From contig NZ_BNEL01000001.1 in the NCBI RefSeq assembly GCF_018327685.1, positions 3,782,001-3,846,000 on the forward strand: a stretch of DNA of 64,000 nucleotides, read 5' to 3'. Shown in pieces: positions 63,338-64,000 of this stretch. Numbering within the stretch: position 1 is the first letter of the stretch; each line of letters begins with the position of its first letter. The stretch is from Streptomyces sp. TS71-3 (GTDB lineage: Bacteria > Actinomycetota > Actinomycetes > Streptomycetales > Streptomycetaceae). The position numbers were made by a program, and so were the translations under genes. The notes under the pieces are model-generated. The model saw nothing but the letters and a program-made list of their open reading frames with translations, was not told where the DNA came from and made no database searches.

Positions 63338-63790
63338 CTAGGTGGGCAGGGGGCGGTCGGCGACCACGTGCTTCATGACGAGCGTGGACGTCAGGCGCTC
63401 AACTCCGGGCAACCTCGCCAACTGCTGGTCGTAGAGCTGCTGGAAGGCTGCCAGGTCCGTCGTGGCGACCCGCAGGAGGTAGTCGGGCTCGCCGAACAGG
63501 CGCTGGGCCTGCGTCACATGCGGGACGGCGGCCACGGCCTCCTCGAACGCGCTGACGGTGTCGGGGGCCTCCCAGCGCAGGGTGGCGAAGACCACGGCTT
63601 CGAAGTCCAGACCGACGGCCGAGGGGTCCACGACCGCGCGGTAGCCGCGGATCGCACCCTCTCTTTCGAGGTCGCGGAGACGGCGGTGGCAGGGCGAGAC
63701 GCTCAGCTTCACGCGGGCGGCGAGCTCGGTGATCGTCAGGCGGCCATCCAGCTGTAGCTCGGTAAGAATCTTCCGATCCAACGCATCCAT
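63338..63790 (-). CDS. Lrp/AsnC-family regulator
   Basis: A 150-residue protein. The N-terminal HTH is LDRKILTELQLDGRLTITELAARVKLSVSPCHRRLRDLEREG and the C-terminal RAM domain is FEAVVFATLRW ... VTQAQRLFGEPDYLLRVATTDLAAFQQLYDQQL. These form octamers that respond to amino acids. It is divergent from a LysE-type exporter, the classic pair in which the regulator controls amino-acid export. A perfect inverted repeat straddles its start codon. Confidence 0.93.
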   Translation of the reverse strand: MDALDRKILTELQLDGRLTITELAARVKLSVSPCHRRLRDLEREGAIRGYRAVVDPSAVGLDFEAVVFATLRWEAPDTVSAFEEAVAAVPHVTQAQRLFGEPDYLLRVATTDLAAFQQLYDQQLARLPGVERLTSTLVMKHVVADRPLPT

Positions 63791-63802
63791 GGGGAAGATT
63801 CT
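63765..63802. promoter_or_regulatory. inverted repeat over the AsnC-family start codon
   Basis: AGAATCTTCC (63765-63774) and GGAAGATTCT (63793-63802), perfect 10-bp arms with 18 bp between, centred within a few bases of the ATG (63788-63790). Likely autoregulatory operator. Confidence 0.6.
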
Positions 63803-63900
63803 CCCTCAATGGAGCCGTTCTCGGGGTAAATGCGGGAGCACATTCCGGACGATCGAACCTAACCTTCCTCACGTAACGAAGCGCGTGAGAGGGGTGAGCC

Positions 63901-64000
63901 GTGGAGACGACCACGTTGACGGCATTCCTGGCCGTGGACCTGTTGCTGGTGATGACCCCGGGCGCCGACTGGGCCTATGCGATATCCGCGGGCCTGCGGG
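63901..64000 (+). CDS. LysE-family amino-acid exporter, N-terminal fragment
   Basis: GTG 63901 with GAGAGGGGTGA upstream; the first 33 codons are visible and the gene runs off the window. The start METTTLTAFLAVDLLLVMTPGADWAY is the first helix of the LysE/RhtB family, with the conserved PGxD(W) loop. It presumably exports an amino acid under control of the divergent AsnC-type protein. Confidence 0.85.
   Translation, partial: METTTLTAFLAVDLLLVMTPGADWAYAISAGLR

Overview
The window reads as chromosomal DNA of a Streptomyces or close relative. It is very GC-rich and uses many GTG starts. It carries a mycothiol-type thioredoxin-fold protein, two ClpP genes, and a gene order typical of the conserved streptomycete core: tig-clpP1-clpP2-clpX, valS-folC-DUF4233-ndk, and mreB-mreC-mreD-pbp2-rodA-CYTH/CHAD-B12 radical SAM.

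Layout. Positions 1-9430 hold the end of malQ, a small membrane protein, a TetR/flavin monooxygenase pair with a phased operator array, aminopeptidase N facing a MazEF-type toxin-antitoxin pair, a DUF1203 protein, asd, and a broken ECF sigma gene. Positions 9430-24800 hold accessory secreted and exported functions: a 1127-residue subtilase, a NUDIX enzyme, a Tat-type metallophosphoesterase, a three-gene WXG/ESX-like cassette, an AbiEi/DUF559-like orphan, a second aminopeptidase N, and an Rv2466c-like protein that lacks the resolving cysteine. Positions 24850-36530 hold two amino-acid permeases flanking bioY and an FAD oxidase, then rpiB, an Nei-type glycosylase, an Eis-like acetyltransferase, a SpoIIE-type phosphatase and a membrane acyltransferase. 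Positions 36530-38080 are a quiet stretch with a 64-residue membrane protein and tRNA-Gly(UCC) and tRNA-Pro(UGG). Positions 38295-43160 are the protein quality-control cluster (trigger factor and the Clp protease), with a ClgR-type box ahead of clpP1. Positions 44445-50242 hold valS, folC, DUF4233 and ndk. Positions 50808-61604 are the cell-wall elongation cluster, the CYTH-CHAD protein and the radical SAM enzyme. From about 61605 the conserved order breaks and accessory genes follow: a seven-bladed YVTN propeller, an AsnC regulator and a truncated LysE exporter.

Non-coding structure is unusually rich. At least 14 copies of a 20-bp element (GGGGCGCGGGGAACTGCGCG) lie between genes, equally in both orientations, and three pairs are inverted in a REPIN-like way. 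Several genes (phosphatase, ndk, CYTH-CHAD, radical SAM) show tandem duplications of their last codons and stop. Seven genes have a -10-like hexamer ending 7-8 nt before the start codon and no Shine-Dalgarno, which points to leaderless mRNAs. Strong hairpin terminators separate most convergent genes.

The best candidates for undescribed biology are the REPIN-like repeat family, the stop-codon duplications, the WXG-like cassette at 16371-19621, and the disrupted radical-SAM 3' boundary at 61550-61970.
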